A stretch of 7,650 bases of DNA, taken from an uncultured Burkholderiales bacterium. GTDB taxonomy: Bacteria; Pseudomonadota; Gammaproteobacteria; Burkholderiales; Burkholderiaceae_C. Position numbers and translations under genes: made by a program. The number at the start of each line of letters is the position of its first letter. The first letter of the stretch is position 1. Under the pieces are notes generated by a model. The model worked only from the letters and a program-made list of their open reading frames with translations. It searched no databases and was not told the origin of the DNA. Shown here piece after piece: positions 7,261 through 7,650 of this stretch. Location of the stretch: NCBI GenBank assembly GCA_903887655.1, contig CAISQQ010000049.1, forward strand, positions 1-7,650, read 5' to 3'.

Positions 7261-7279
7261 ATAGGAATTTCATATAGGA
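7256..7279 (-). repeat. 11-bp direct repeat, 13-bp period, across the start of the TnpB-like gene
   Basis: The plus strand shows TTCATATAGGA at 7256-7266 and again at 7269-7279. Read on the minus strand, each copy carries TATATGAA, so there are two ATG triplets 13 bases apart and in different frames. Only the downstream ATG (7260) opens the 317-codon frame. The centre (7259-7275) is also an imperfect palindrome around AATT, so a regulator binding site is possible. No purine-rich ribosome site precedes either ATG. Confidence 0.7.
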
Positions 7280-7287
7280 TAACACCA

Positions 7288-7309
7288 ATGGCTTCAATTG
7301 CAAAGCCAT
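7288..7309 (-). other. 7-bp inverted repeat in the 5' leader of the secretion operon
   Basis: ATGGCTT (7288-7294) and AAGCCAT (7303-7309) form a 7-bp stem with an 8-base loop. If transcription starts near 7311, this hairpin would sit at the very 5' end of the operon mRNA, about 30 bases before the start codon, where such stems can slow decay or affect initiation. On the plus strand the stem is followed, after CCGGA, by six T residues, but no plus-strand gene ends here. Confidence 0.5.
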
Positions 7310-7317
7310 CCGGATTT

Positions 7318-7347
7318 TTTATTCGTCTTTGTTGTTTTTATTGTCAA
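7318..7347 (-). promoter_or_regulatory. Candidate sigma70-type promoter of the secretion operon
   Basis: On the minus strand a perfect TTGACA (-35, 7347-7342) is followed after 18 bases by AATAAA (-10, 7323-7318), which matches TATAAT at four of six positions. It lies in the AT-rich patch of an otherwise GC-rich window, and initiation near 7311 would give a leader of about 50 bases before the ATG at 7260. The direction and position suit transcription of the whole block of minus-strand genes. The -10 is only moderate, so activation by another factor is possible. Confidence 0.55.
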
Positions 7348-7370
7348 AAACCCACCTGGTTCTGGGTCGA

Positions 7371-7397
7371 GTCCAGGCGATGCAGGGTTGCCTGGAC
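7371..7397. other. 8-bp inverted repeat upstream of the operon promoter
   Basis: GTCCAGGC (7371-7378) and GCCTGGAC (7390-7397) are perfect inverted repeats with an 11-base loop. They are flanked by direct copies of CTGGGTC (7362-7368 and 7399-7405). The pair sits about 25 bases upstream of the candidate -35, a position suited to an activator site, or it may be part of a structured RNA. Neither role is demonstrated. Confidence 0.5.
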
Positions 7398-7443
7398 GCT
7401 GGGTCTGCATGGCGCTGATCGAGACACAGGGGGGTGGCAACTG

Positions 7444-7491
7444 CGCTTGGGGTTTCCATTCACAGACTTTGAATCGGACCCACCCCAAGCG
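7444..7491. other. Long imperfect hairpin of about 18 bp in the upstream region
   Basis: CGCTTGGGGT (7444-7453) pairs perfectly with ACCCCAAGCG (7482-7491). Inside it TCC (7455-7457) pairs with GGA (7476-7478) and ATTCA (7458-7462) with TGAAT (7470-7474), leaving a 7-base loop, one bulged C and a small internal loop. In total 36 of 48 bases pair. No T-run follows on either strand, so it is not an intrinsic terminator. It could be a small structured RNA, a palindromic repeat element or a nested operator. Confidence 0.6.
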
Positions 7492-7530
7492 ACTTGAGCG
7501 AATTGATCGACTTGAGCGAGTTGATCGACT
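7490..7530. repeat. 18-bp tandem repeat, 2.3 copies
   Basis: The unit CGACTTGAGCGARTTGAT occurs at 7490-7507 and 7508-7525 with one A/G difference, followed by a partial CGACT (7526-7530). It abuts, and overlaps by two bases, the right arm of the long hairpin. Short tandem copies upstream of a promoter can be binding sites for a regulator, but could also be recent slippage products. Confidence 0.75.
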
Positions 7531-7650
7531 CTGCAAGAAATCCAAGCCTTGGCCAAGCGCAGTCCAGCGCCGATGGCGCCCAGCCCTCCCAGATGAAGAC
7601 GACGGCCCCTTCTATATAAGAGCGTCCAACAGAAACCCGAGAAAAAACAG

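Larger units (their letters stand above)
7261..7650. other. Non-coding upstream region, 390 bases
   Basis: No convincing gene was found. From left to right it holds the start-site repeat, a leader hairpin, an AT-rich promoter patch, two inverted repeats, the 18-bp tandem repeat, a CTTGGCCAAG palindrome (7548-7557), a GCGCC-GAT-GGCGC hairpin (7567-7579) and TATAAG at 7615-7620. The last resembles a plus-strand -10 box but has no convincing -35, so a divergent promoter for a gene beyond 7650 is only possible. Short open frames here have no family resemblance and no ribosome site. Confidence 0.65.

Noticed and set aside
7288..7320. Possible plus-strand intrinsic terminator (7-bp stem then six T)
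   Set aside because: Five bases separate stem and T-run, and there is no plus-strand gene upstream in the window for it to end. It is better explained by the leader hairpin plus the AT-rich promoter.
7108..7497. 129-codon plus-strand open frame across the operon start
   Set aside because: It is antisense to the start of the TnpB-like gene and crosses the promoter patch. No motif or ribosome site was seen.
7344..7556. 70-codon minus-strand open frame in the upstream region
   Set aside because: Its sequence is driven by the 18-bp tandem repeat, has no ribosome site and no known family, and it covers the hairpins and runs up to the -35 box.
7592..7620. Divergent plus-strand promoter with TATAAG at 7615-7620
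   Set aside because: The -10 is good, but no acceptable -35 lies 15-19 bases upstream, and no downstream gene is visible before the window ends.

Overview
The window reads as a bacterial chromosomal locus of moderately high GC content. Protein style (PrtD-type ABC exporters, an HlyD-type adaptor, a GT2 rhamnosyltransferase-like enzyme) and codon use suggest a betaproteobacterium, most plausibly Burkholderiales/Comamonadaceae. That assignment is an inference from recall; no marker gene is present.

All five convincing genes lie on the minus strand, so the locus reads from right to left. A 390-base non-coding stretch (7261-7650) holds a good sigma70-type promoter candidate, a long imperfect hairpin, a second 8-bp hairpin and an 18-bp tandem repeat. 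Next comes a 317-residue protein whose first ~175 residues look like the WED/REC (RNA/DNA recognition) half of an IS605-type TnpB. Its RuvC nuclease half is missing and replaced by an acidic, then proline-rich, then uncharacterised tail. Two tandem PrtD-family type I secretion ABC transporters (630 and 570 residues) and an HlyD-family membrane fusion protein (460 residues) follow. Each of the three junctions in this four-gene block is a 4-base ATGA start/stop overlap, and the three downstream genes have good Shine-Dalgarno sequences, so the block is almost certainly one operon. After an 82-base gap containing a perfect 20-bp palindrome comes a GT2 glycosyltransferase (409 residues), which ends 17 bases from the window edge.

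Functionally, the two ABC proteins and the HlyD protein form the inner-membrane part of a type I secretion system, probably with a heterodimeric ATPase. The exported substrate and the TolC-like outer-membrane channel are not in the window. The glycosyltransferase may modify the secreted product or the surface polysaccharide that anchors it, or may simply begin a polysaccharide cluster. The most unusual element is the nuclease-less TnpB-like protein as first gene of a secretion operon. It looks like an exapted transposon-derived protein whose role cannot be read from the sequence.
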